Of a DNA stretch of 55,667 bases, positions 19,740-29,370 are shown piece after piece. Origin of the DNA: Acidobacteriota bacterium (GTDB taxonomy: Bacteria; Acidobacteriota; Terriglobia; Terriglobales; Acidobacteriaceae); contig JAJYUB010000023.1 of assembly GCA_021792795.1 (NCBI GenBank), positions 1-55,667 on the forward strand, read 5' to 3'. The notes beneath the pieces were generated by a model. That model was not told the DNA's origin. It saw only the letters and a program-made list of their open reading frames with translations, and searched no databases. A program made the translations under genes and the position numbers. Position 1 is the stretch's first letter. The number at the start of each line of letters is the position of its first letter.

Positions 19740-20159
19740 TGGGAGGCAAACCTCAACGGACCGCAGGGTCGTCGCCCGGCACCGAAAAACCAAAAAAAAA
19801 TTAGACAATCGCTTTTCTAGATACGCACCACAACTGGAGCACCGCGCGCGGGAACCAGCCCGGCTGGAAAATCGGCCACACAACATTTTTTCGACGTGGC
19901 CAACATCGCGAACTTTTTGGGAGAACATTCGGCGAAAATAGGCCGCAGGACGAACACTCCGGGCCAGATCTCGGTCTCCGTGAGGTCATCGGCCAGCTGG
20001 CGCAGGGTCTCGCAATAGGACAGCCGATGGACCCCAGTCAAATGTCTTCCACGTCGCATTCCACCTTCGCCATGGGCAAATGACGTTCTGGTTCCACGGG
20101 ACGAAGGTACGATGACGCGCGCCGACGGTCCACGGAGACGAACCCGCTTGAACTCCCAC
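19740..20159. other. Gap without a convincing gene
   Basis: This stretch separates the receptor promoter from the VOC gene. It contains an A-rich run near 19787-19800 and some open frames on the minus strand (for example ending at 19817), but none has a good start or a recognisable product. It may hold a decayed gene end. I see no repeat or RNA structure that I can support. Confidence 0.4.
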
Positions 20160-21071
20160 TCACTCCGGCTGCGGCTGTGGCCCGGTAAATGGCGAACAAC
20201 AGGGCTTCTGGGAGGGAAGGAACTGCATAAACTCAACCCGCACGTCATCCGGATCGTAGAGATTGAGCTGATACTTGCCGTCGCGGCCCATCTGCTTGCG
20301 CGAGCCCGGAGAAGGTTTCCAGCCACGCTCCGAGAGTTTGGCAACCACTGTATCGATGTCCGCCACTCCCAGAGAAAAATGGTCCACTACGCCTAACTCG
20401 TGACGACTGGGGTTGGCGGGAACGTTGAGCATGTACTCGATCCAGTCGGTGCCATTGGGCACCTGGATCGAGATAAAGTCTGTGACACCGTCTTTCATGC
20501 CGCCCCTCCAGTAAGGCGTGAACCCCAGAATTTTTTTATAAAAGCTGTCCTCCGCCGCCGCGTTGTGGACTTGAAACCCAGCGTGAATCATGCGAGAACT
20601 GATAGCTCGCGGGGCTGGGGCTGGATGCGAAGGCAGCGGACCGCGCTGGATGAATTCGACCGTGTTGCCTTCCGGGTCCTGCACGCGAAAACCTTGACTG
20701 CCATCTTTCCATCGGGAAACAGAAGCCGGGACAGCGACGCCATCCTGGGCCAGATACACGCGCATCCGCTTCGCATCGGAAGTCGCAAATGCGACATATC
20801 TGAATGGGTGCTCATCGGCATTCTTGGCGGGAAGCACTTCGACCCACTGCTTCGGTACGCCATAGAAACGCACTCCTCCGGGCGCTTCGATCGAAGGTAC
20901 CGCCGCCCAGCCAAGTGTTTGCACATAGAATGTTCGGTCGGACGGAAGGCCCTGTGTCGCCAGGCCGACGCCGGCGATCCCTGTAATCGCCGGGCGCGTC
21001 ACAAGTTTTTTTTGCGCCAAGGCGACCGCACTTATGCAAGCCAGCAATGCAAAGCAATAGAATTTTTTCAC
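20160..21071 (-). CDS. Exported protein with two VOC/glyoxalase-like domains
   Basis: The likely start is GTG at 21071, preceded by AGGA at a good distance and giving a signal peptide (KKFYCFALLACISAVALAQ); total 303 residues. Two vicinal-oxygen-chelate modules follow: about residues 25-135 (FYVQTLGW ... DPEGNTVEFIQ) and 150-290 (DSFYKKILGFTPYW ... YDPDDVRVEFMQF). VOC proteins use a metal centre for isomerase, dioxygenase or lyase chemistry, or have lost activity. A conserved Glu is visible at the end of each module (VEFIQ, VEFMQ). Export is unusual for classical glyoxalases. A LacI-type operator at its promoter ties it to the glycan locus. The substrate is unknown. Confidence 0.8.
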   Translation of the reverse strand: MKKFYCFALLACISAVALAQKKLVTRPAITGIAGVGLATQGLPSDRTFYVQTLGWAAVPSIEAPGGVRFYGVPKQWVEVLPAKNADEHPFRYVAFATSDAKRMRVYLAQDGVAVPASVSRWKDGSQGFRVQDPEGNTVEFIQRGPLPSHPAPAPRAISSRMIHAGFQVHNAAAEDSFYKKILGFTPYWRGGMKDGVTDFISIQVPNGTDWIEYMLNVPANPSRHELGVVDHFSLGVADIDTVVAKLSERGWKPSPGSRKQMGRDGKYQLNLYDPDDVRVEFMQFLPSQKPCCSPFTGPQPQPE

Positions 21072-21115
21072 GAGAGATCCTAAAGACCGTCGATTTGCAA
21101 CAACCAATTTACAGC

Positions 21116-21165
21116 ATAGTAGTCCGACAAGCGGACTCGGCCAAGAAATCGTCTGAAACGATTTA
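21116..21165 (-). promoter_or_regulatory. Promoter and operator of the VOC gene
   Basis: On the minus strand TTGGCC (21139-21144) and TACTAT (21116-21121) are 17 bases apart; the -35 box is poor. TGAAACGATTTA at 21154-21165 matches the local operator consensus at all but one defined position and lies just upstream of the -35 box. The site also adjoins the left edge of the pseudogene on the other strand. Confidence 0.45.
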
Positions 21166-21171
21166 CAATTG

Positions 21172-22640
21172 GCCACTTCCGATCTCTTTCCGAACCAAGA
21201 CCGACTCGGACATCGCCGCGAAAGACGGCAGAAGATGGTCGCAATTCCGGCTGGGCCTCATGGATGAAGTCGCACAGAACCTGGTGGTCAATGCTGCCAG
21301 GGCGGTAAATCCAAACGTAAAGATCACCATCAAGTTCCCCAACTGGTATCCCCATTTCCAGGGCCTGGGATACGACTTGGATAAAGAATCGAAAATTTTC
21401 AACTCGATTTATACCGGGACAGAAACACGCGATCCTGTGGCGACCGACCAGCAATTGCAGCAATACGAGAGCTATCAGATCTTTCGCTACTTTGAAAACA
21501 TCAAGCCCTGCGGCAACCTCGGCGGTTGGGTCGATACCTAAGACATTCGCTACATCGACCGTTACAGCGAGCAACTGTGGGACACGATGTTTGCAAAGGC
21601 CCCGGAGATCACGCTATTCAATTGGGATGCATTGCTGGGGCCTGTCGTGCCCGGGAATCGCGATGCATGGAAGTCTCTCGATACAACGTTCAACTATGAC
21701 GCGATGCTCGCCTGGCAGAAGGATTCCGGCGTGTCGGGTCCACCGGACATGGCGATCGCGGCGGTCTATTCACTGGCGGAAGTCGATCCGATTGTTGAGC
21801 AGCTCGGGCGTCCCATCGGCCTGAAAAGCTACAAACCGTACCAATCCAGCGGGGAGGATTATCTTCACAATTATCTCGGCATGATCGGAATTCCCATCGA
21901 TCTATCTCCCGCCTTCCCGACAGACGCGGACATGGTCCTTCTGACGGAATCGGCCAAATACGATCCGCAAATTGTCGGCAAAATCAAAGGTCAGTTGCGC
22001 GCCGACAAGAATATCGTGATCGCGTCGGGCCTGCTCCACGCATTGCATAGACATGGCATTGAAGATATTGTCCAGATGCACGAATCCGGATAAATCCTCG
22101 GCATCCAGAAATATTGGGGGCCTTTGGGCCGGGAGGCGGGGCCGATCTGGGAGAATCCAAAGCCATCCTGGCGCCGAGGATTAGTTTTCTTACCAATGAC
22201 GCATGGCCGGTTGTGCGAGGGACAGCGAATGGCTATGCGGCCCCGCTGTTGCTGATGGACCGGTATTCAAAGGGAATGCTGTTCGTCCTCACCATACCGG
22301 AAAATTCAACGATCTCTACCGGCTTCCGCAAGCGGTCTTGACCGCCATCAGGAGCTATTTGCTGCGGCAGTTCCCGGTGCAACTGGATGCGCCCAGCCAG
22401 GTGGGTCTCCTTGTGTACGACAATGATCATTTTGTCGTGGAGTCGTATCGCGATGCACCGGTCGATGTCACCGTTTCCGTTCTTGGTCGGCACTCACAGG
22501 TTCGCAATACTGTCACCGGCGCGGTCGTCTCCGGCGAACCGGTCCCGCCGCGGCCCAAGGGGCAGATGCCTCTCACAGAGGAGCGCACCAGCTTCAAATT
22601 GACGATCCTGCCGCACAGATTCATCGCGCTGGACGAACAT
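21172..22640 (+). pseudogene. Decayed gene for a secreted hydrolase-like protein, 5' truncated
   Basis: A coherent protein can be read only by changing frame. Frame A gives TITIKFPNWYPHFQGLGYDL-type sequence from about 21172 and continues past a TAA at 21539-21541 (likely a former Tyr codon) to a second TAA at 22091-22093. From about 22150 a second frame carries the sequence (ISFLTNDAWPVVRGTANGYAAP) and from about 22300 a third (LPQAVLTAIRSYLLRQFPVQL). The 5' part with signal peptide is missing. The style (GIYTGTETRDP-like, YDIRYIDRYSEQLW) suggests a TIM-barrel glycosidase-like protein, but I do not recognise a named family. The gene converges with the SGNH esterase, almost touching its stop. 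Confidence 0.75.
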
Positions 22641-22644
22641 TGGC

Positions 22645-23898
22645 TCACCGCTCGAAGAGTGCCAGCGGGATGGCATCCGCCATGGCGCGATATCCAGCCG
22701 GGGACGGGTGTAGATGGTCGCCGGAATCGTAGCTTGGCAGCAGGTGGTCCGGATGGCTGGGGTCCCGCAACACTTTGTCGAAATCGACGACGGCATCGAA
22801 ATGTCCAGGGTCGCGAATCCACTGGTTGACGGCCTGCCGGTCCATTTCATCCTTTGCCGTGGGGTGGTAGTAGTCGGAGCCGGCGTAGGGTGTAATTGTC
22901 GCCCCGATGACTTCAAGGCCATGCGCATGCGCTCGCAAGACGATCTGCTGGTACGCGCCAAGGATCCGAGCCACCAACGCCTCATGCTCGGCTGACGGAA
23001 CTTCGCCCAATCGCGTCAACCCGCCCAGATCGTTCACTCCTTCAAGAACAATTACGTAGCGGACCCCGGTCTGGGCAAGAACATCGCGATTGAACCGCGC
23101 CAGAGCATTCGGCCCCAGCCCATCCACCAGCAGATGGTTTCCTCCAATGCCCTCATTCAGCACTCCAAGCCTATTGGTCGCGGGCGAACCCTGGAGCCGC
23201 TGCGCCAGCACGTCTGTCCATCGATCATTCCCGTTGGTGGTGGTAGCGTGACCATCCGTAATCGAATCTCCCAGAGCCACGATGGAAGCCCCGTCCGCGG
23301 GTCCCGTCACATCGACGCCCGCAATCTGATACCAATGATCGACCTTCGTGGCATTGGGCAGCTCGGCAGCGGCAACCATGTCGCCATGGACAACATACGA
23401 AGTGGAGCGCGAGCCGGGATGACCAGTCTGCCGCGCAGGCGGTTCACTCAAATGGAAACTGATCGCCAGATTGGAGAGCGCCGCCATCGGATAGTCGATC
23501 GGGTCGGAGATATATTCCGCTCCCGCAGGGATAATGGCCTCCGGATTTCCAGCGAACGTGAACGCCCTGTCGGTCGCTGTATCGATCTTGTCGCTGGAAG
23601 GCGAAATCGGGCCCGCGATGTGGACTGAATCGATGCGCAGTGGAGCGGTCCCAAACGCATTCGATAAATGCACGCGCAACCGCGCGCCGCCGACAGATAG
23701 ATGCACAATCTGGCGTACCGTTGCATCGCGCAGCTCATTCGCTGGCAGAGCGTTCGCCGGCTCCGGCACCTGCTGCGAGGCCGCCCAAGACCCCACCCAA
23801 TGCACTGCAGCCGGCGCATCCTGGGCGAAACATGGCAGCAGCGCGAACGCGGCCAGCCAGACGACAAGCGTGAACGTGACTTGATGTCTAAATCGCAT
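22645..23898 (-). CDS. Secreted SGNH/GDSL-family esterase
   Basis: This 417-residue protein has a signal peptide ending PCFAQ, an N-terminal beta-rich domain of about 190 residues, and an SGNH hydrolase domain. The four blocks are visible: GDSITDG (Ser nucleophile), GIGGNHL, GVNDL and DHLHP (Asp/His). Such two-domain enzymes act on acetyl or other esters; next to GH8 and GH115 an acetylxylan-esterase role is plausible but inferred. It diverges from GH8, and a LacI-type operator overlaps its start codon. Confidence 0.83.
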   Translation of the reverse strand: MRFRHQVTFTLVVWLAAFALLPCFAQDAPAAVHWVGSWAASQQVPEPANALPANELRDATVRQIVHLSVGGARLRVHLSNAFGTAPLRIDSVHIAGPISPSSDKIDTATDRAFTFAGNPEAIIPAGAEYISDPIDYPMAALSNLAISFHLSEPPARQTGHPGSRSTSYVVHGDMVAAAELPNATKVDHWYQIAGVDVTGPADGASIVALGDSITDGHATTTNGNDRWTDVLAQRLQGSPATNRLGVLNEGIGGNHLLVDGLGPNALARFNRDVLAQTGVRYVIVLEGVNDLGGLTRLGEVPSAEHEALVARILGAYQQIVLRAHAHGLEVIGATITPYAGSDYYHPTAKDEMDRQAVNQWIRDPGHFDAVVDFDKVLRDPSHPDHLLPSYDSGDHLHPSPAGYRAMADAIPLALFER

Positions 23899-23900
23899 TA
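23889..23900. promoter_or_regulatory. LacI-type operator between SGNH esterase and GH8
   Basis: TAAATCGCATTA matches the local consensus except at one position. It overlaps the first codons of the esterase and lies 76 bases before the GH8 start, so it could control both. The overlap with coding sequence makes a chance match more likely than at the other sites. Confidence 0.35.
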
Positions 23901-23975
23901 GGGTTGATGGTTTCCTGCACGTGGACTAGGATAGCCCTTGTTTCTGCCACGGCCAATACTTTTCCGGAGAATCCA

Positions 23976-25274
23976 GTGCGTATCCGCCCATCGGCCCAAG
24001 CAAGCCGCCTCTTCTGTTTCTATTTGGTCTTCGCCGTTAGCGCAGTCTGCACAACCGCTGCCCAGAAGCATACCTCCTCCAACGGCACCGGCGCGTTTAC
24101 GACAGGCCACTATCGCAGCCTCTTCCGCGAAGGCGGGCACTCGCAGCCGCGGATCGATGCGAAAATCAACGCTGCATTCGATCAGCTTTTCCACGGCGAT
24201 CCCAACACGCAGGCCATCTATTATGCCACCGGAAAAAATGCCGATGGTCCACTCGCGTACATCACGGATGTCGCCCATCACGATGTGCGAACCGAAGGCA
24301 TGTCGTACGGCATGATGATTTCTGTCCAGCTCAATAAGAAGGCCGAGTTCGACGCACTGTGGAACTGGGCCAGGACCTACATGTACATCGGCGATCCGAA
24401 ACATCCTTCATTCGGATATTTTTCGTGGTCGTGCAAACCAGACGGCACGCCGAACGAGGAAACACCTGCGCCGGACGGAGAAGAATATTTTGCGATGTCT
24501 CTCTATTTCGCTTCCGCTCGCTGGGGAAATGGCCCCGGAATTTACAACTACAAGGCCCAGGCGGACGCGATCCTGACCAACATGCGCCATCATCCCGTAA
24601 TGTCGGGACCCACGAAATTCGGCCCGCGCACAGTTGGCAGCATGGTGAATGAGCAATATAAGATGATTCGATTCGTGCCTGGAATTGGCAGAGGAGACTT
24701 CACTGACCCTTCGTATCACCTTCCTGCCTTCTATGAGTTATGGTCGCGCTGGGGGCCGAAACCTGACCGCGCTTTCTGGGCGGAAGCCGCTACCGTAAGC
24801 CGCGGGTTCTTTCCGAAAGCTACGAATCCTCTGACCGGCCTCGCCCCGGATTATGCCAACTTCGACGGCACCCCGCACGGTACCAAGTGGAACCCCATGG
24901 CTGCCAACTTTTCCTTCGATGCGTGGAGGACAGCCAGTAACTGGTCTGTCGATTGGTCCTGGTGGGGAAAAACAGACGGTGAGCGACAACTGAGCGATCG
25001 CATCCAGAAGTTTTTCCTCTCCCAGGGAATCCAAACTTATGGAGACCAGTACACGCTCGCTGGCCACGAACTGGAAGCTCGCCACTCAACCGGCCTGGTC
25101 TCGACCAATGCGGTCGCCAGCCTCGCCGCCACCGGCCCACAGGCGAAACAATTTGTTCAGGCACTTTGGGACGCGCCCATCCCTGCCGGCGAACAGCGAT
25201 ACTACGATGGCATGTTGTACATGATGAGCTTGTTGCATTGCAGCGGAGAGTTCCGCATCTGGGCCCCGAAATAA
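23976..25274 (+). CDS. Secreted GH8 xylanase, reducing-end exo-oligoxylanase-like
   Basis: I take the GTG at 23976 because GGAG lies seven bases before it and the next residues form a signal peptide ([19 protein letters not shown]); an ATG at 23904 would extend the N-terminus. The 432-residue product has the GH8 (alpha/alpha)6-barrel signature [11 protein letters not shown] with the predicted proton donor E107, and FSFDAWR with the predicted base D315. It most resembles enzymes that release xylose from the reducing end of xylo-oligosaccharides. GH115 lies 63 bases downstream, and together they handle glucuronoxylan fragments. Confidence 0.87.
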   Translation: MRIRPSAQASRLFCFYLVFAVSAVCTTAAQKHTSSNGTGAFTTGHYRSLFREGGHSQPRIDAKINAAFDQLFHGDPNTQAIYYATGKNADGPLAYITDVAHHDVRTEGMSYGMMISVQLNKKAEFDALWNWARTYMYIGDPKHPSFGYFSWSCKPDGTPNEETPAPDGEEYFAMSLYFASARWGNGPGIYNYKAQADAILTNMRHHPVMSGPTKFGPRTVGSMVNEQYKMIRFVPGIGRGDFTDPSYHLPAFYELWSRWGPKPDRAFWAEAATVSRGFFPKATNPLTGLAPDYANFDGTPHGTKWNPMAANFSFDAWRTASNWSVDWSWWGKTDGERQLSDRIQKFFLSQGIQTYGDQYTLAGHELEARHSTGLVSTNAVASLAATGPQAKQFVQALWDAPIPAGEQRYYDGMLYMMSLLHCSGEFRIWAPK

Positions 25275-25337
25275 TTGCCTCAGTCGAAATTCACATGGCT
25301 CCGAATAATATCCGTCCAACGCGCAGACAGGAGAGCA

Positions 25338-28268
25338 ATGGCGATGATGATTGGTCCAAGATTTGCGTTCGCCTTGAAAATGGCTCGTCTACAGATTTTG
25401 TTGTCGCTTGCTTTTCTCCTCTGCAGCGGTACTGTCTCGGCGTTCACTCTCGGGGACGCTCCATACATTGAATACGCCGCCAGTCCGGGCAGCTTCGCGA
25501 TTGTGCAGCACGCGCGCGCAGCGACGATTTACGTCGACGCAAATGACGATGCCGGAGTCGTCCGCGCGGCCCACGACCTGCAGTCGGATGTTCGCCGCGT
25601 CAGCGGATGTGTCCCGATCATCACGCACGCTGCCCCACTCCCCACCAATGTAATTCTCATCGGCACCATCGGCAAGAGCGCAATTATTGATCAACTGGTG
25701 CAGAACAAGAAAATCGGCGTAGATGAAATACGCGGTAAATGGGAATCGAACCTGATTCAGGTGGTTGCGAATCCCCTGCCCGGAATCCGAAGCGCGCTGG
25801 TCATTGCCGGAAGCGACAAGCGCGGAACAATTTTTGGGATCTACGATGTGTCGGAACAGATTGGCGTGTCTCCCTGGTATTGGTGGGCAGATGTCCCCGT
25901 CACGCATCGCGATGCGCTGTTCGTCAAACCCGGCAGGCATGTGGAAGGTGAACCGGCGGTGAAATATCGCGGCATCTTTCTCAACGATGAAGCGCCTTCC
26001 CTCACTGGATGGGTCAATGAGAGATACGGCGGCTTTAACCATTATTTTTATGCGCGCGTATTTGAACTGCTGCTCCGGCTGAAGGCCAATTACCTGTGGC
26101 CGGCGATGTGGAACAGCGCGTTTTACGAAGATGACCCGTTGAATGGAACCCTTGCGAATGAATATGGCATCGTCATGGGCACCTCCCATCACGAACCCAT
26201 GATGCGTGCCTGGTTCGAATGGCGGCAGCACGGTGTCGGCCCGTGGGATTACTCGACGAACGCGACAAACCTCGAAGCCTTTTGGGAGTACGGTATCCAG
26301 CGCGGCCGAAATTGGGAAAGCACCATCACGGTCGGAATGCGCGGCAATGGCGACGAGCCCATGTCGCCGACCGATAATATCTCGCTGCTCGAAAAAATCG
26401 TCGCCGCGCAGCGAAAGATCGTTGCGAAAAATCTGACACCTACGCTTGCCGCTGATCCGCAGGTCTGGGCGCTCTACAAAGAGGTCCAGAGCTATTACGA
26501 AAAAGGCATGCGCGTCCCAGACGATGTGACCCTGCTATGGAGCGACGACAACTGGGGGAATCTTCGCAGGCTGCCAACCCCTGCTGAACGTAAGCGGGCC
26601 GGTGGCGCAGGAATTTATTACCACTTCGATTATGTTGGCGATCCCCGCTCCTATAAATGGCTCAACACCTACCCCATCACCAAGGTATGGGAGCAGATGG
26701 ACCTGGCCCACGCCTACGGGGCCAATCGTATTTGGGTGGTGAACGTCGGCGACCTGAAGCCGATGGAATTCCCAATCGAGTTCTTTCTCGATTACGCGCG
26801 CGATCCCATTCGATGGAATCAGGACAATCTTTCGACGTACACGAAATTATGGGCGGCACGGAATTTTGGACCGGAACATGCCGCCGAGATTGCCGACCTC
26901 ATTTCGAAATACACCAAGTACAACGGACGACGAAAGCCCGAGCAACTGGAACCGGGCACATTCAGCCTTGTCAACTTCCAGGAGGCCGACCGCGTTTCCT
27001 CCGACTGGCAATCCATCACGAAACAAGCCGAACAAATTCAGCAGGAACTTCCCCCCGCGTATCGCGATGCGTTCTTTGAGCTGGTCCTGTATCCCGTCAA
27101 AGCGTCGGCCATCGTCAACCAGCTATACATTGCTGCGGGAGAAAATCATCTCTACGCTACGCAGGGCCGTGTCAGCGCCAACGATCTGGCGAAACGCGCC
27201 CGCGCGCTGTTTGCGGAAGACGCCGCGCTTTCCGCTGAGTACAACCATCAGCTTGCCCATGGAAAATGGGACCACATGATGGACCAGACGCATATCGGCT
27301 ACACCTTCTGGAACCAACCGCCGCTCAACGCCATGCCTGCCGTTCAAGAGGTACAGCCTGCCTCCGGCCCCAGAATGGGGGTCACCGTCGAGGGCTCCGC
27401 CATCGCATCCGACCGTTCGCGCACATTGTCGCTGCCGACATTCGACATCTACAACCGGCAGACGCGATTCATCGATGTATTCAACGAAGGAGACCAGCCG
27501 TTTGCCTTTGCCGCGCGCGCCGATCGTCCCTGGATTGCGATGACTCCCGATCATGGGACCATCGCAAAAGATCAGCGGCTGCTGGTTCGTATCGATTGGA
27601 GCCAGGTTCCAGCCGGAGAAACCCCAGGCACAATTTTTATCTCCCAGCGCTCTGGCGCGACCGTCGCAGTGCACCTGTTGGCGTCGAACCCCGCAGCACC
27701 TTCGCGGAACGATCTACAGGGCTTTGTCGAGAGCAATCGTTATGTCTCGATCGAAGCCGCGGATTTCACCAACCGGACCAGCCAAGGCGCAGCGCATTGG
27801 AGCGATCTTCCGGACTTCGGCGAGACCCTCTCCGGCATGACCATCTTTCCGGTGACCGCGCCGAGTGTTCTGCCCCCTCATCCCGCAGCGTCGCTCGAAT
27901 ACAAAATGTATCTGTTCGATCCCGGCGCCTACCAGGTCGAGGCAATTCTGGCCCCCACGCTCAACTTCGTGCCGGGACGCGGCCTCCGCTATGCCATCTC
28001 GTTCGACGATCAGGCCCCTCAGATTGTCGATGCGCTCGCCAATGATTCGGAAAAAGCCTGGACCATCGCGGTCAGCGACGGCGTTCGCAAGGTGACATCG
28101 ACGCTGACGGTGACGCAACCCGGCTATCACACATTGAAATTCTGGATGGTCGATCCCGGCGTCGTATTGGAAAAACTCGTCGTCAGTCAGGGTCGGGTCC
28201 CGCCCAGTTACCTGGGACCGCCAGAGAGCTATCGCAATCTGCGCCTGGTCGAATCAAGCCCAAAGTAG
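25338..28268 (+). CDS. Secreted GH115 alpha-glucuronidase
   Basis: From the ATG at 25338, preceded by AGGAGAGCA, the product has 976 residues with a signal peptide ending CSGTVSA. The GH115 core is clear: RGIFLNDEAPSLTGWVNERY, LKANYLWPAMWNSAFYEDD, GTSHHEPMMRAW and ITVGMRGNGDEPMS. C-terminal parts after about residue 680 form beta-sandwich domains as in family members of this size. The enzyme removes (4-O-methyl)-glucuronic acid from internal and terminal xylose residues of glucuronoxylan. It belongs to an operon with GH8, and a CE15 relic follows 10 bases later, which completes a former glucuronoxylan set. Confidence 0.92.
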   Translation: MAMMIGPRFAFALKMARLQILLSLAFLLCSGTVSAFTLGDAPYIEYAASPGSFAIVQHARAATIYVDANDDAGVVRAAHDLQSDVRRVSGCVPIITHAAPLPTNVILIGTIGKSAIIDQLVQNKKIGVDEIRGKWESNLIQVVANPLPGIRSALVIAGSDKRGTIFGIYDVSEQIGVSPWYWWADVPVTHRDALFVKPGRHVEGEPAVKYRGIFLNDEAPSLTGWVNERYGGFNHYFYARVFELLLRLKANYLWPAMWNSAFYEDDPLNGTLANEYGIVMGTSHHEPMMRAWFEWRQHGVGPWDYSTNATNLEAFWEYGIQRGRNWESTITVGMRGNGDEPMSPTDNISLLEKIVAAQRKIVAKNLTPTLAADPQVWALYKEVQSYYEKGMRVPDDVTLLWSDDNWGNLRRLPTPAERKRAGGAGIYYHFDYVGDPRSYKWLNTYPITKVWEQMDLAHAYGANRIWVVNVGDLKPMEFPIEFFLDYARDPIRWNQDNLSTYTKLWAARNFGPEHAAEIADLISKYTKYNGRRKPEQLEPGTFSLVNFQEADRVSSDWQSITKQAEQIQQELPPAYRDAFFELVLYPVKASAIVNQLYIAAGENHLYATQGRVSANDLAKRARALFAEDAALSAEYNHQLAHGKWDHMMDQTHIGYTFWNQPPLNAMPAVQEVQPASGPRMGVTVEGSAIASDRSRTLSLPTFDIYNRQTRFIDVFNEGDQPFAFAARADRPWIAMTPDHGTIAKDQRLLVRIDWSQVPAGETPGTIFISQRSGATVAVHLLASNPAAPSRNDLQGFVESNRYVSIEAADFTNRTSQGAAHWSDLPDFGETLSGMTIFPVTAPSVLPPHPAASLEYKMYLFDPGAYQVEAILAPTLNFVPGRGLRYAISFDDQAPQIVDALANDSEKAWTIAVSDGVRKVTSTLTVTQPGYHTLKFWMVDPGVVLEKLVVSQGRVPPSYLGPPESYRNLRLVESSPK

Positions 28269-28278
28269 AAGGGGATGT

Positions 28279-29185
28279 ATGTTGAAAATGCGATCCACGC
28301 TGTGGTTGTCTGCCCTGTTGTTTGCAGCGGTGGTTGCCCGCCCGCCCGCGCAGGCAACAGCCCAGGCCGCAAAGACGGCAGAAAGCGCGTTGCCGCCTCC
28401 CGTGCATCTCACCTCCGAGCAAGACCACCTGCGAACCATGGACCTGGCTGGCAACAGCAGGTACTCGCCAAAGGGTGGGGATATGCGATCTACATTCCGA
28501 CCAGTGTGCAGGCCGATAACAGCGCGGGCTTGACCGAGGGCATTATCGGGCTGGTGAACAAAGGCCAGCCGCGCAGCCAGGACGATTGGGGCGCATTGCG
28601 CGCGTGGGCGTAGGGGGCAGTCGCGCGCCGGATTATTTCGAGACCGATAAAGCTGTCAATGCCAACCAAGTCGGCATTGCCGGCCACTCCCGTTATGGCA
28701 AGGCCGCGCTGGTTGCCATGGCATACGACCTGCGCTTCGCAGTTGGCTATATCAGTTCCTCTGGAGAAGCCGGGGCAAAACTCTACCGGCGCAATTTCGG
28801 AGAACAGGTGGGGAACATTGCAGGAACGGAAGAATACCATTGGATGGCTGGCAACTTCCTGCGCTACGACGGCCCGCTGACCACGAACGATTTGCCGGTC
28901 GACGCCAATGAACTGATCGCCCTGTGCGCGCCGCGCCCTGTTTTTATCAACGGCGGCGCAACCCATGGCGATGGCTGGGTGGATGCCAAGGGCATGTTCC
29001 TGGCTGCTGTCGGCGCGGACCCTGTGTATCGGCTCCTGGGAAAAAAGGGACTTGGGACGGCGCAGTTTCCGCCCATCGGAACTCCTCTCATCGACGGCGA
29101 CCTGGCGTTCCGGCAGCATCGCCAAGGACACACGCAGGCGCCGAACTGGCCATGGTTTCTGAAGTTCTCGGCCCGTTATTTCTAG
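28279..29185 (+). pseudogene. CE15 glucuronoyl esterase, inactivated by deletion and frameshifts
   Basis: The 5' end encodes a start (ATG 28279, good ribosome site) and signal peptide, then HLTSEQDHLRTMDL in frame 1. The sequence jumps in a second frame directly to QQQVLAKGWGYAIYIPTSV, so roughly 200 codons normally between these parts are missing. Near 28611 a TAG replaces a Trp codon and a two-base gain shifts the frame again. The third frame carries the catalytic GHSRYGKAAL, EEYHWMAGNFLRYDGPL, HGDGWVDAKGMF and the C-terminal GHTQAPNW. CE15 enzymes cut the ester between lignin and glucuronic acid of xylan. The nucleophile Ser and the C-terminal His remain, but no intact product can be made. 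Confidence 0.85.
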
Positions 29186-29231
29186 CATTTCTCCTATTGG
29201 TGTAGGGTGCAGGTTCCAGACGGGTCGTCAT

Positions 29232-29257
29232 CCTGAGGTCGCCGCAGCGACCTCAGG
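29232..29257. repeat. Perfect 11-bp inverted repeat
   Basis: CCTGAGGTCGC and its exact complement enclose a four-base loop. It lies between the CE15 relic and the transporter stop. No T-run follows on either strand, so it is not a simple terminator. A related-looking stretch (CCCTGAGCGAAGCCGAAGGG, 29309-29328) lies 50 bases further on. Both resemble short dispersed genomic repeats and may be decayed copies. Confidence 0.7.
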
Positions 29258-29370
29258 CATCGGTATTTTCAAATCAAAGCCAATGCCAATACTCTTCGCG
29301 GAGTTTACCCTGAGCGAAGCCGAAGGGCTCAAAATGGCGATCTTTCCTTTATAACAACCGGAGAAAAGCT

